Origin: Corynebacterium sp.
Lineage (GTDB): Bacteria > Actinomycetota > Actinomycetes > Mycobacteriales > Mycobacteriaceae
NCBI RefSeq assembly: GCF_030826625.1
Contig: NZ_JAPJNQ010000018.1
Span: 1-30,302 of the forward strand
DNA: 30,302 nt
Direction of reading: 5' to 3'
Shown: one piece after another, positions 7,310-15,086 of the stretch
How the letters are laid out: each line of letters begins with the position of its first letter
How positions within the stretch are numbered: position 1 is the stretch's first letter
Notes under the pieces: generated by a model
Told to the model about the DNA's origin: nothing
Database searches by the model: none
Seen by the model: the letters and a program-made list of their open reading frames with translations, nothing else
Program-made: the position numbers and the translations under genes

Positions 7310-7340
7310 GACACCGGCCACGGCCGGTGTCTTCGTGTTT
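7310..7340 (+). terminator. terminator or attenuator between the L,D-transpeptidase gene and infA
   Basis: GACACCGGC (7310-7318) pairs perfectly with GCCGGTGTC (7323-7331) around loop CACG, followed by TTCGTGTTTG. The tail has six T in ten, weaker than other terminators here. As it lies downstream of the predicted infA promoter, it could end the upstream transcript and also attenuate infA. Confidence 0.65.
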
Positions 7341-7426
7341 GTGCACTCTAGTAAACGTTTCGCAGGCCATTGAAGTAATAGATAAGCGATCGGCTCAGTT
7401 CAGACCGAGCCAGGAAGCCGGAGGAT

Positions 7427-7645
7427 ATGGCTAAGGAAGGCGCAATTGAGGTCGAAGGTCGGGTCACCGAACCTTTGCCAAACGCAATGTTCAAAGTCGA
7501 GCTAGACAACGGACATGAGGTGCTTGCTCATATTTCGGGTAAGATGCGCCAGCACTATATCCGTATTCTTCCGGAAGATCGGGTCGTCGTAGAGCTTTCT
7601 CCGTACGACCTGAACCGTGGTCGCATCGTCTATCGCTACAAGTAA
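7427..7645 (+). CDS. infA: translation initiation factor IF-1
   Basis: 72 residues, exact family length, an S1-like OB fold: MAKEGAIEVEGRVTE, then NAMFKVELDNGHEVLAHISGKMRQHYIRILPEDRVVVELSPYDL in short blocks and the ending GRIVYRYK. IF-1 occupies the A site of the 30S subunit during initiation. Two purine boxes (AGGAAG at 7412-7417 and GGAGG at 7420-7424) precede the ATG; the first has the better spacing. rpmJ, which follows infA in many bacteria, is not found before rpsM. Confidence 0.97.
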   Translation: MAKEGAIEVEGRVTEPLPNAMFKVELDNGHEVLAHISGKMRQHYIRILPEDRVVVELSPYDLNRGRIVYRYK

Positions 7646-7845
7646 AGACTGTAAGCCTCCCTACTCAGAATCAACAATCCGGGCTCCTGCTTCGGTTTTG
7701 TTGTTCGTACACCTCAGGCCACGGTGGCCCGAGCCTGGCAGCGGTTCCCACTTCACAACGCCCCCGGGTGTTGCGACGGGGAAATCTGTTGACCCAGGGC
7801 GGGTAGGGAGAAAACCACCGTGCATACCCCGAAAGGACTCGCCTT
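7646..7845 (+). promoter_or_regulatory. infA-rpsM spacer with inverted repeats
   Basis: These 200 bases hold no gene. Visible inverted repeats are CAACAA (7672-7677) with TTGTTG (7698-7703), GGCCA-CGG-TGGCC near 7719-7731 and CAACGCC-CCCG-GGTGTTG (7756-7773). The S13-S11-S4-alpha operon is autoregulated by S4 in other bacteria, so a leader site is possible, but nothing matches a known motif by eye. AAAGGA near 7832 is the rpsM binding site. Confidence 0.35.
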
Positions 7846-8214
7846 ATGGCACGTCTAGCTGGTGTGGATCTCCCACGCAATAAGCGTATGGAGATCGCTC
7901 TCACCTACATTTACGGCATCGGTCCAACCCGTGCCCACGAGTTGCTGGAAGCTACCGGCATCTCTCCTGATTTGCGCACCGACAACCTCACCGACGACCA
8001 GGTGTCCTCGTTGCGTGACCAGATCGAGGCTCAATACACCGTCGAAGGTGACCTTCGTCGCGAGGTGCAAGCCAACATCCGTCGCAAGATTGAGATTGGA
8101 AGCTACCAAGGCCTGCGCCACCGTCGTGGCCTGCCTGTCCGTGGTCAGCGCACCAAGACCAATGCACGTACCCGTAAGGGTCCAAAGAAGACGATCGCAG
8201 GAAAGAAGAAGTAG
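7846..8214 (+). CDS. rpsM: 30S ribosomal protein S13
   Basis: 122 residues. It begins MARLAGVDLPRNKRMEIALTY-IYGIG and contains the helix-two-turn-helix segment and the C-terminal arm GLRHRRGLPVRGQRTKTNARTRKGPKKT. S13 contacts the P-site tRNA and the A-site finger in the 30S head. The basic tail ends GKKK. It is followed by rpsK after three bases. Confidence 0.98.
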   Translation: MARLAGVDLPRNKRMEIALTYIYGIGPTRAHELLEATGISPDLRTDNLTDDQVSSLRDQIEAQYTVEGDLRREVQANIRRKIEIGSYQGLRHRRGLPVRGQRTKTNARTRKGPKKTIAGKKK

Positions 8215-8217
8215 TTT

Positions 8218-8619
8218 ATGCCTCCAAAGACTCGCCCTGGCGCACGTCGTGGCCGTCGCGTCGTAAAGAAGAATGTGGCCCACGGCCACGCCTACATCAA
8301 ATCGACCTTCAACAACACCATCGTGTCGATTACAGACCCAGCTGGTGCTGTAATCGCATGGGCTTCGTCCGGTCACGTTGGTTTCAAGGGCTCCCGTAAG
8401 TCCACTCCGTTTGCTGCGCAGATGGCTGCTGAAAACGCCGCCCGTAAGGCAATGGATCACAACATGAAAAAGGTTGACGTATTCGTTAAGGGTCCGGGCT
8501 CTGGCCGCGAGACCGCCATTCGTTCCCTGCAGGCAGCTGGCCTTGAGGTCAACTCGATCACGGATGCAACGCCGCACCCATTCAATGGCTGCCGCCCACC
8601 GAAAAAGCGTAAGTTCTAG
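8218..8619 (+). CDS. rpsK: 30S ribosomal protein S11
   Basis: 133 residues. A basic actinobacterial N-terminus (MPPKTRPGARRGRRVVKKNVAHGHA) precedes the S11 core: IKSTFNNTIVSITD, SSGHVGFKGSRKSTPFAAQ, GPGSGRETAIRSLQAAGLEV and the C-terminal PHPFNGCRPPKKRKF. S11 lies in the platform near the mRNA exit. The start follows the rpsM stop by three bases. Confidence 0.98.
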   Translation: MPPKTRPGARRGRRVVKKNVAHGHAYIKSTFNNTIVSITDPAGAVIAWASSGHVGFKGSRKSTPFAAQMAAENAARKAMDHNMKKVDVFVKGPGSGRETAIRSLQAAGLEVNSITDATPHPFNGCRPPKKRKF

Positions 8620-8640
8620 GGGAAGGAAGAGGTTTAAAAC

Positions 8641-9246
8641 ATGGCTCGTTATATTGGCCCCGCAACCCGCGTATCCCGCCGTCTGCGCGTCGACCTAGTC
8701 GGCGGAGACCTGGCATTCGAGCGTCGTCCTTACCCACCAGGACACGCTGGACGTAACCGCATCAAAGAATCTGAATACCTGCTGCAGCTGCAGGAAAAGC
8801 AGAAGGCGAAGTACACCTACGGTGTTCTGGAGCGTCAGTTCCGTCGCTACTACACCGAGGCTAACCGCCTGACTGGTAAGACCGGTGACAACCTGGTAAT
8901 CCTGCTCGAATCGCGCCTGGACAACGTTGTCTACCGTGCTGGTTTGGCAAAGACCCGTCGCCAAGCCCGTCAGTTGGTTTCTCACGGTCACTTCACCGTG
9001 AACGGCAAGAACATCGACATCCCGTCCTACTCGGTCACCCAGTACGACATCATCGACGTTCGTCCACGTTCGCAGAAGATGCAGTGGTTCGAAGAAGCCC
9101 AGGACGGTCTTTCCGACGCCGTCGTACCGGCGTGGCTGCAGGTCGTTCCAGACACCTTGCGCATCCTCGTGCACCAGCTGCCCGAGCGCGCTCAGATCGA
9201 CGTTCCGCTGCAAGAACAGCTCATCGTCGAGCTTTACTCGAAGTAA
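8641..9246 (+). CDS. rpsD: 30S ribosomal protein S4, zinc-independent form
   Basis: 201 residues: MARYIGPATRVSRRL, then PYPPGHAGR, the S4 RNA-binding domain (LESRLDNVVYRAGLAKTRRQ, SHGHFTVNGKNIDIPSY) and an ending LIVELYSK. S4 starts assembly of the 30S body. No cysteines are present in the N-terminal domain, so this is the C- form lacking the zinc site. That form is often kept for zinc-poor conditions, and a second zinc-type copy could lie elsewhere. Confidence 0.98.
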   Translation: MARYIGPATRVSRRLRVDLVGGDLAFERRPYPPGHAGRNRIKESEYLLQLQEKQKAKYTYGVLERQFRRYYTEANRLTGKTGDNLVILLESRLDNVVYRAGLAKTRRQARQLVSHGHFTVNGKNIDIPSYSVTQYDIIDVRPRSQKMQWFEEAQDGLSDAVVPAWLQVVPDTLRILVHQLPERAQIDVPLQEQLIVELYSK

Positions 9247-9324
9247 TCCAGCTTCGTTTCTTCAGCTTTTCTTTCCTTGTTGTCCTAACCGGCGTCAAAT
9301 AGCGGGCGCCAAAGGAGAAAATTC

Positions 9325-10332
9325 ATGCTTATTTCACAGCGTCCCCAGCTGACCGAAGAATTCATTGATTCTTCCCGTTCTAAGTTCGTCATTGAGCCTC
9401 TGGAGCCGGGCTTCGGTTACACCCTGGGTAACTCGCTGCGTCGTACGCTGCTGTCCTCGATTCCTGGGGCTGCGGTCACTTCGGTAAAGATCGACGGAGT
9501 TCTACACGAGTTCACCACTATTAATGGTGTGAAAGAAGACGTTTCGGAGATCATCCTGAACGTGAAGGATCTCGTGTTGTCTTCGGATTCAGACGAGCCT
9601 GTCGTGATGTACGTGTCCCAGCAGGGAGCGGGCAACATTACCGCAGGAGACATTCAGCCACCAGCCGGTGTTGAGATCCACAACCCGGATCTGCACATCG
9701 CTTCGCTTAACGACGACGCCCGTTTCGAAATGGAGCTCGTTGTCGAACGTGGTCGTGGCTATGTTCCCGCCGCTCCTACTTCTGGCGATATCGGACGTAT
9801 CCCGGTGGATCAGATTTATTCCCCGGTACTGAAGGTGTCCTATAAGGTCGAAGCAACACGTGTCGAGCAGCGTACCGACTTCGATAAGCTGGTCATCGAT
9901 GTAGAGACCAAGAACTCTATTTCCGCCCGGGATGCTCTGGCATCCGCCGGTGGTACCTTGGTTGAACTATTTGGTTTGGCGCGTGAGCTTAACAACCAGG
10001 CTGAAGGCATCGAGATCGGACCCTCCCCGCAGGAATCCGAATACATCGCGGCCTACGGCATGCCAATCGAGGACCTGAATTTCTCCGTCCGCTCGTATAA
10101 CTGCCTGAAGCGCCAGGAAATCCACACCGTCGGTGAGCTCGCAGAGTGCACCGAATCTGACTTGCTGGATATCCGCAACTTCGGCCAGAAGTCGATCAAC
10201 GAGGTCAAGATTAAGCTGGCGAACCTGAATCTGACTCTGAAGGACGCCCCAGAAGATTTCGACCCAACTGTGTTGGAAGGCTACGACGCAGAAACCGGCG
10301 ACTTCAAGGATCCTGCAGAAGATTCCGAGTAA
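9325..10332 (+). CDS. rpoA: RNA polymerase alpha subunit
   Basis: 335 residues. The N-terminal domain (about 1-230) has FVIEPLEPGFGYTLGNSLRRTLLSSIPGAA in short conserved blocks, ending with NSISARDALASAGGTLVELF. After a linker the C-terminal domain (about 250-315) has the helix-hairpin-helix SVRSYNCLKRQEIHTVGEL and DIRNFGQKSINEVK. An acidic tail closes the protein. Alpha assembles RNA polymerase and its C-terminal domain binds UP elements and activators. The ATG has AAAGGAGAAA close upstream. Confidence 0.98.
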   Translation: MLISQRPQLTEEFIDSSRSKFVIEPLEPGFGYTLGNSLRRTLLSSIPGAAVTSVKIDGVLHEFTTINGVKEDVSEIILNVKDLVLSSDSDEPVVMYVSQQGAGNITAGDIQPPAGVEIHNPDLHIASLNDDARFEMELVVERGRGYVPAAPTSGDIGRIPVDQIYSPVLKVSYKVEATRVEQRTDFDKLVIDVETKNSISARDALASAGGTLVELFGLARELNNQAEGIEIGPSPQESEYIAAYGMPIEDLNFSVRSYNCLKRQEIHTVGELAECTESDLLDIRNFGQKSINEVKIKLANLNLTLKDAPEDFDPTVLEGYDAETGDFKDPAEDSE

Positions 10333-10335
10333 AGC

Positions 10336-10388
10336 GCATACGTTCCGGCAGATGCATTAGCCTTCAGGTGGAACTTTCCGCCGTATGC
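10336..10388 (+). other. inverted repeat between rpoA and rplQ
   Basis: GCATACG (10336-10342) is complementary to CGTATGC (10382-10388), and just inside it GTTCC (10342-10346) is complementary to GGAAC (10370-10374). It would fold the 104-base spacer into one arm. It has no T-run and may affect mRNA stability or the relative yield of alpha and L17. Confidence 0.4.
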
Positions 10389-10436
10389 TGCGTTTCTGCC
10401 TACGCGCTCACTTAATTAAACACGAGGAGAAACACT

Positions 10437-10934
10437 ATGCCTACTCCAAAACGAGGCGCCCGAATTGGTGGTTCGGCTCGCAACCAGCGGCACATCCTGT
10501 CGAACTTGGCTGCAGCGCTGTTCGAGCACGATTCCATCAAAACCACCGATGCTAAGGCGAAGCTGCTGCGTCCATACGCAGAAAAGCTGATCACCAAGGC
10601 TCGCTCCGGCACCCTGGCTGACCGTCGCGAGGTTCTCGCACAGGTCCCACAGAAGGAAGCCGTTGCCCGTCTGTTCAATGAACTGGCTCCACAGTTCGCC
10701 AAACGCGACGGTGGCTACACCCGCTTGGTTAAGCTGGAAAATCGTACCGGCGATAACGCTCCAATGACCCAGATTTCCCTGGTTCTGGAAGAGACCGTCA
10801 CCGCCTCCGCGGAACGCACCACTCAGGCCGCTGCTGCGAAGGCAGATTCCGACGCTGCTGACCCATCTGACGAATCCACCATGGATTCCGAAGGTGCCGC
10901 TGCTAACTCCGAAGCAGATTCCGAGGAGAAGTAA
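10437..10934 (+). CDS. rplQ: 50S ribosomal protein L17
   Basis: 165 residues. The conserved L17 part is residues 1-115: MPTPKRGARIGGSARNQRHI, then DAKAKLLRPYAEKLIT, RLFNELAPQFAKRDGGYTRL and the ending MTQISLVLEE. Residues 118-165 are an Ala/Ser/Asp/Glu-rich acidic tail, absent from the 127-residue E. coli protein but found in actinobacteria. GAGGAG stands ten bases before the ATG. It is the last gene of the infA-rplQ cluster, and truA, its usual neighbour, lies 5 kb downstream. Confidence 0.97.
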   Translation: MPTPKRGARIGGSARNQRHILSNLAAALFEHDSIKTTDAKAKLLRPYAEKLITKARSGTLADRREVLAQVPQKEAVARLFNELAPQFAKRDGGYTRLVKLENRTGDNAPMTQISLVLEETVTASAERTTQAAAAKADSDAADPSDESTMDSEGAAANSEADSEEK

Positions 10935-11042
10935 TCTCTCGGCTTACTAGCTGGGCTAGTGGTTGGCCAAATATGATTAATCACTAGCTCTCGATATGCC
11001 ATCGGCAGCACACAAGCACGTTTGTGTGTAGTAAAGATCACT

Positions 11043-11080
11043 AAGCTCTATTTCCTCCCGAACGAGGAAATAGAGCTTTT
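11043..11080 (+). terminator. terminator of the infA-rplQ operon
   Basis: A perfect 15-bp stem (11043-11057 with 11064-11078) around CCGAAC, ending in TTTT. It lies 109 bases after the rplQ stop and only 19 before the next gene, which therefore depends on read-through or a promoter overlapping the hairpin. Confidence 0.93.
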
Positions 11081-11098
11081 GTGCATTAAAGTGAAATC

Positions 11099-11302
11099 AT
11101 GAAACGCAACGAATCTAACCAAGACCGCGGAATCCGTGCTGTAGTTGGCATTATTGCCTTGCTTGTTGGGCTGTTTGTAGCCGGCGGTTTCCTTCGCGCA
11201 CTGTTGATCATCGTCGGCCTCGTTCTGGTCATCACCGCAGCAGTGGGCTTCTGCCCGTTGTACCGCCTGCTGGGAATCAACACCTGCAAAGTGCGGCACT
11301 AA
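11099..11302 (+). CDS. DUF2892 (YgaP-type transmembrane) protein
   Basis: 67 residues. A charged start (MKRNESNQDRGIRAVVG) precedes two membrane helices (about 14-31 and 34-50) and the typical family ending GFCPLYRLLGINTC with two cysteines. This domain is the membrane part of YgaP-type proteins, where it is fused to a rhodanese; here it stands alone. Its function is not known. There is no clear ribosome binding site before ATG 11099, only TAAAGTGAAATC. The gene sits just after the rplQ terminator and its stop codon lies inside the first copy of a 16-bp tandem repeat. Confidence 0.8.
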   Translation: MKRNESNQDRGIRAVVGIIALLVGLFVAGGFLRALLIIVGLVLVITAAVGFCPLYRLLGINTCKVRH

Positions 11303-11341
11303 CACAGTCCGGTACTAACACTGTCCGGCACTAACACAGTC
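11294..11341. repeat. three tandem copies of a 16-bp repeat
   Basis: CGGCACTAACACAGTC (11294-11309), CGGTACTAACACTGTC (11310-11325) and CGGCACTAACACAGTC (11326-11341) stand head to tail, with a decayed fourth copy at 11342-11357. Copies one and three are identical. The first spans the stop codon of the DUF2892 gene. They lie between that gene and the converging transporter operon. Confidence 0.9.
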
Positions 11342-11383
11342 TCGTATTAAAACATTGAGGCGTTCGCTTGGTAACGATCTCGC

Positions 11384-12250
11384 TTAGGCAAAAGCGGGAG
11401 CTCGTCTGCGCCCGCGTCGCCCCAGAGATATCGAGCTGAGCGCCGCCACCAACAGCAGGGCATAAGCAATGGTGATCGCCACAGCAGCGGGGATGTCTAT
11501 GCGATACGCGCTCCAAAATCCCACCAGGCTGCCTACTAGTGCAATCACTACGGCACTGCAGAGAATTTGGCTGAGCATGGAAATGCCCGGTACCCGAACG
11601 GTGACAGCGAAGATTCGCCCGGTAGCCGCAGGCAGTACCATCATCGCGATCACTAGCATCACTCCAGCGGCGTAAAAACTTGCAGTGACCGTCAACGAGG
11701 TTAAGGCAAGCGTCGTCAAGCGCAACGCCCGTATGGGTACGCCAGCGACTTTGGCGGCGCGGTCGTCGAAGGCACAAGCTCCCAGCAGGGGGAGTAGCCA
11801 TCCGACGAAGACGATATTTGCCAGCATGATCGGCACTAGCGTCCACAAATACGACGGTTGTTGCATCGCCGCTAGGTTCAGATTGCCCACCAACACCGTG
11901 TGCACATCAAAATGCACGTTCGAAAAATTAAGACTTAACAACACGACGCCGAGTGCAAACATGCTCGGGAAGACGAGACCTAACGCGCCGCCTTCAGCGA
12001 TCAAACCAGTACTCGCTAGCCAGCGGGTGCCTAAAGCAACCAAAAATGCTGCAGCTCCCGCGAAAATAATCAAAATCGGCGAGTTAATCGTACCCGCAAG
12101 GAGTGCGCCGACAACTATGCCGGGAAGCACTGCGTGACCCATGCCGTCGAGAAGCATCGCGTCTTTGTTGGCGACGACAACAACTCCTGGAATCGCGCAC
12201 GTCACGGCGGTGACAACAGCCAGAATGCTTACGGTGACAGCAAAACTCAT
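11384..12250 (-). CDS. metal ABC transporter permease (second)
   Basis: 288 residues with about eight hydrophobic helices. It is of the ZnuB/MntB/TroC permease family (ABC-3): the N-terminal AIPGVVVVANKDAMLLDGMGHAVLPGIVVG matches the family pattern of a loop followed by SHAxLPGI-like residues, here GHAVLPGI. The C-terminal end is basic (RRGRRRAP). ATG 12250 overlaps the stop of the upstream permease gene (ATGA), so the two are translated together. It forms the membrane channel with its partner permease. Downstream of it lies only the tandem repeat region, with no clear terminator. Confidence 0.88.
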   Translation of the reverse strand: MSFAVTVSILAVVTAVTCAIPGVVVVANKDAMLLDGMGHAVLPGIVVGALLAGTINSPILIIFAGAAAFLVALGTRWLASTGLIAEGGALGLVFPSMFALGVVLLSLNFSNVHFDVHTVLVGNLNLAAMQQPSYLWTLVPIMLANIVFVGWLLPLLGACAFDDRAAKVAGVPIRALRLTTLALTSLTVTASFYAAGVMLVIAMMVLPAATGRIFAVTVRVPGISMLSQILCSAVVIALVGSLVGFWSAYRIDIPAAVAITIAYALLLVAALSSISLGRRGRRRAPAFA

Positions 12251-13128
12251 TGGGCGAACACCAATCCGCGCTTAGGGGCAAAAACGATAGAAAACAGAGC
12301 AATGACAGCTTGTACGACGGCAATCAGCGGGCCGGTGGGGATCGAACCGATCACGACTGCCAGATAAACCCCGATGAAACAACTAGCAGCACCAATCAAT
12401 GCCGCCAAGACGGTAACAACACCAAGCTGATTCGACCACTGCCGTGCTGCCACACACGGTGCAATCACGAAAGACACCATCAGAATTACGCCGACGACTT
12501 TTATGCCATTCACGACAACCAGTGCAAAGGCAGTCATCGCTACGAGGTGCAGCAAACGGCTGCGCACACCAGAAGTGGCGGCAAAGGTGGCGTCGAAAAG
12601 CCAACACTTCAGCACCGGGAACCACCAAATAAGAGCAGCTAAAATAACGACGCTGAGGACAACGGAAATCTTTAAATCGGCAATGGTGACGGACGAGGCG
12701 TTGCCCAACAGGTAGTCCTGGATTCCGCCTTTGCCGGGCAGCGGTTGTCTCGTAATGATGAACAAACCAAGCATGCCCAGGGCAAATGACACGCTCAAAG
12801 AGATCGCCATACCGGAATCGACGGACAGCGGGGTGTGGTGAAACAGCCAACGTGACACGCCCACAGCTAGCAGCGAGGTGATTAGTGCTCCGGCTGCCAA
12901 GACCAGCGGGTTGCGCGTCGGTAACTGCAAATAAGCTGCGATGAGAAAAGCCAAGGTGATGCCCGGCAGACTCGCATGGGAAATCACATCGGCGATCAGG
13001 GCTTGCTTGCGAAAATACACCACGGGTGACAGTGCCCCGGCAGCAATCCCGATGATCATTGTGCCGAGGACTGCCATCAGATAGGTGTGCGTAGTAAATA
13101 ATTCCCACGGCATGATCATGGGAATCAC
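12247..13128 (-). CDS. metal ABC transporter permease (first)
   Basis: 293 residues with about eight hydrophobic helices, of the same ABC-3 family. The diagnostic YFRKQALIADVISHASLPGI segment near residues 38-57 and ISLSVSFALGMLGLFII are visible. A GTG at 13128 overlaps the stop of the ATPase gene (GTGA), which is the likely coupled start; ATG 13119 is an alternative, and TTG 13131 would be one codon longer. Two different permeases in one operon suggest a heterodimeric channel, as in the TroCD and MntCD type systems. Confidence 0.88.
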   Translation of the reverse strand: MIPMIMPWELFTTHTYLMAVLGTMIIGIAAGALSPVVYFRKQALIADVISHASLPGITLAFLIAAYLQLPTRNPLVLAAGALITSLLAVGVSRWLFHHTPLSVDSGMAISLSVSFALGMLGLFIITRQPLPGKGGIQDYLLGNASSVTIADLKISVVLSVVILAALIWWFPVLKCWLFDATFAATSGVRSRLLHLVAMTAFALVVVNGIKVVGVILMVSFVIAPCVAARQWSNQLGVVTVLAALIGAASCFIGVYLAVVIGSIPTGPLIAVVQAVIALFSIVFAPKRGLVFAQ

Positions 13129-13907
13129 CAACGATCCGGTTGAGTCAGGCCGCTGAAGGTACCCGGCAGGTTATAAGCGGCACTGATGGCATCGTCGGTC
13201 AAAGTCTTCTCTGTAGGACCGTTAGCCGATACCTTGCCGTTGTTGAGCAGGGTGACGTGGTCACAATACTCTGCGACTTCGGCAAGGTTGTGGTGAACCA
13301 TGATGATCGTGGTGCCGTTGCGATGCAACTCGCGCAGGATACCGACGATGGTTTCTTGGCTAAAGGCATCGATGCCTTGGAAGGGCTCGTCGAGAACCAA
13401 CAGTTCTGGGTCGTTAACCAGCGTCCGGGCCAATAGTGCGCGTTGGCGTTGCCCACCGGAAAGGGCACCGATGGCTGCTGTGGAGTATTTTGTGAGCCCG
13501 ACGGCCTCGACGGCTTTGCGTGCTGCTTGTTTGTCTGCCGCACGCGGCCAGGGCCACCAGCTCCGGGCGCTGGCGGTGCGCCCCATCACGGCTACATCGA
13601 GAACGGTGGCGGGAAAATCCCAGTCGACCTGCTGACTCTGCGGCATATAACCCAGCTGCTGGCGAATGCTGCTCAATGGCTTCCCGAAGAACTCTACCTT
13701 GGCATCGCCACGAGTCGCCTTCGGCAATAGCCCCAAACAGGCCTGTAACAATGTGGACTTGCCGCTGCCATTGGCACCGACGACACCGGCAAAGCTGCCA
13801 CGGGGGATTTCTACGTCGAGTTGATCCAGGATGGTTCCGGTGCCGTAGTTAACGGTCAGGTTGCGCACCGAGAGTGCTGCGATTGTGGTGGGAGCGGGGG
13901 CGAGCAT
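13125..13907 (-). CDS. metal ABC transporter ATP-binding protein
   Basis: 260 residues from ATG 13907, chosen because AGGAG lies seven bases upstream; an in-frame extension to 13946 has no binding site. The protein has all nucleotide-binding motifs: Walker A GANGSGKS (44-51), Q-loop MPQSQQVDWDFPATV with the DWDFP sequence common in manganese/zinc importers, signature LSGGQRQR, Walker B LLVLDEP and H-loop VHHNL. It powers the importer from the cytosolic side. It follows the lipoprotein gene after a 95-base spacer holding a strong hairpin and overlaps the first permease gene. Confidence 0.93.
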   Translation of the reverse strand: MLAPAPTTIAALSVRNLTVNYGTGTILDQLDVEIPRGSFAGVVGANGSGKSTLLQACLGLLPKATRGDAKVEFFGKPLSSIRQQLGYMPQSQQVDWDFPATVLDVAVMGRTASARSWWPWPRAADKQAARKAVEAVGLTKYSTAAIGALSGGQRQRALLARTLVNDPELLVLDEPFQGIDAFSQETIVGILRELHRNGTTIIMVHHNLAEVAEYCDHVTLLNNGKVSANGPTEKTLTDDAISAAYNLPGTFSGLTQPDRW

Positions 13908-13934
13908 CGTGGTCTCCTGTGAGATGGGAATAAC

Positions 13935-13970
13935 GAGCTGCGACACCCACCGTGGCGGGTGCCGCAGCTC
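13935..13970 (-). other. intercistronic hairpin between lipoprotein and ATPase genes
   Basis: A 14-bp stem (13935-13948 with 13957-13970, one G-U pair in the minus-strand RNA) lies between the binding-protein gene and the ATPase gene. No T-run follows. Such stems often protect the 3' end of the binding-protein mRNA or partly stop transcription, giving more binding protein than transporter. Confidence 0.75.
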
Positions 13971-14002
13971 ACTGCGGTGGGTATCGAAGATGGAGCCTAG
14001 AG

Positions 14003-15025
14003 TTACTTCAGAGCGGCCGCGATCGCTTCGAAGTTGTGACGGAAAGCGCCCAAGTAGGTATCTACGGGAGCCTCGGCGCCCAGGCTGTCGGCAAACAATT
14101 CTTCATCAGAAATGTTGACTTCCCAACCGCGGGAAGAAACTGCTTCGCTCAGAGCATTGATCGCCTGTGGGTTGACCTGGTTGTCATAGAAGATGGTCGG
14201 CACCTTGTTCTCGGCGACCTTTTCCGCCAGTTCATCGAGCTCGGTCGCCGATTTTTCTGCCTCAGTGGACACGAAGTCGGTAGCTTCGACGTCAAGGTCA
14301 TAGGTATCGCCCAAGTAGTTGAAGGCGTCGTGGCCGGTGACCAAGAAACGTGAGGACAGATCACTGAGGGCTTCTTCGGCTTCCTTATGAAGCGCAGCGA
14401 TTTCTTCGTTGTATTTATCGGCTGCCGCCTGGTATTCATCCGCGCCATCCGGATCGATCTCCGAGATGTGGTCGGCAACGATGTCGACGACTTCTTGCCA
14501 CAGTTCCGGGGAGTTCCAAATGTGTGGATCGTATTCTGGCTCGCCTTCTTCGTCGGCTTCTGGCCACGGCAGCAGTTTGGACTCATCGAGTTGATCACCG
14601 ACAGCAACTTGCTTATCTCCAAGAGATTCCAGTTGCTGGTCCATTTGGGCTTCTAGGTGCAGGCCGTTCCACAACACGACGTCGGAGTTGCGCATTGTAT
14701 CGATGTCCTGCGTGGTTGGCTGGTAGGTGTGTGGGTCGCCGCCAGGGCCAACCAGGGTGATGATTTCTGCTTCTGGAGCGATTTGCTTCGCAGCATCAGC
14801 CAGATAGCCGGTGGTGGCGAATACAGTGAGCTTGTCATCACCGCTTCCGGCACCGTTTGCGCTGCCAGCGTTATCGTCGGTTTCGTCAGCGCAGGCAGCC
14901 AATCCGCCAATGCAGGCTAGGGCGGTGGCGGCGGTCGCAGCGGTGCGCAGAACAGTGCGGCGTGCTGGCGCAGTGGTGCGTGGCGAACGTGCGGAGTCAG
15001 CCGGGGTGATCGAAGTGTGAGTCAT
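14003..15025 (-). CDS. metal-binding lipoprotein of a Mn/Zn ABC importer
   Basis: 340 residues from ATG 15025 (GGAAGG six bases upstream; a start at 15049 lacks a site). The family is ZnuA/TroA/PsaA (SBP_bac_9). The signal has a long n-region with a twin-arginine stretch (RRTVLR, 22-27) and a lipobox GLAAC with Cys45. Metal ligands expected from the family are His99 (GDPHTYQP), His168 (DPHIWNS), His232 (TGHDAFNY) and possibly Asp281 (FYDNQ), a His-His-His-Asp set as in TroA. Instead of the His-rich loop of zinc proteins there is an acidic loop (PEADEEGEPEY). With the MntR-like gene opposite, manganese is the better guess, but zinc cannot be excluded. Confidence 0.9.
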   Translation of the reverse strand: MTHTSITPADSARSPRTTAPARRTVLRTAATAATALACIGGLAACADETDDNAGSANGAGSGDDKLTVFATTGYLADAAKQIAPEAEIITLVGPGGDPHTYQPTTQDIDTMRNSDVVLWNGLHLEAQMDQQLESLGDKQVAVGDQLDESKLLPWPEADEEGEPEYDPHIWNSPELWQEVVDIVADHISEIDPDGADEYQAAADKYNEEIAALHKEAEEALSDLSSRFLVTGHDAFNYLGDTYDLDVEATDFVSTEAEKSATELDELAEKVAENKVPTIFYDNQVNPQAINALSEAVSSRGWEVNISDEELFADSLGAEAPVDTYLGAFRHNFEAIAAALK

Positions 15026-15086
15026 AGTTGCCTTCCGTGGATGGATCATGTTTTATGGAAAAGCGTGCAAAAAAGTTCAGTTAGTT

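Noticed and set aside
7646..7845. Search for rpmJ (L36) between infA and rpsM
   Set aside because: No frame has the MKVRxSVK start or the cysteine pattern of L36.
11294..11357. Possible CRISPR array
   Set aside because: The 16-bp units are directly adjacent with no spacers, and no cas genes are present.
13443..13852. Plus-strand open frames within the transporter ATPase gene
   Set aside because: Shadows of the minus-strand gene, without recognisable domains or binding sites.
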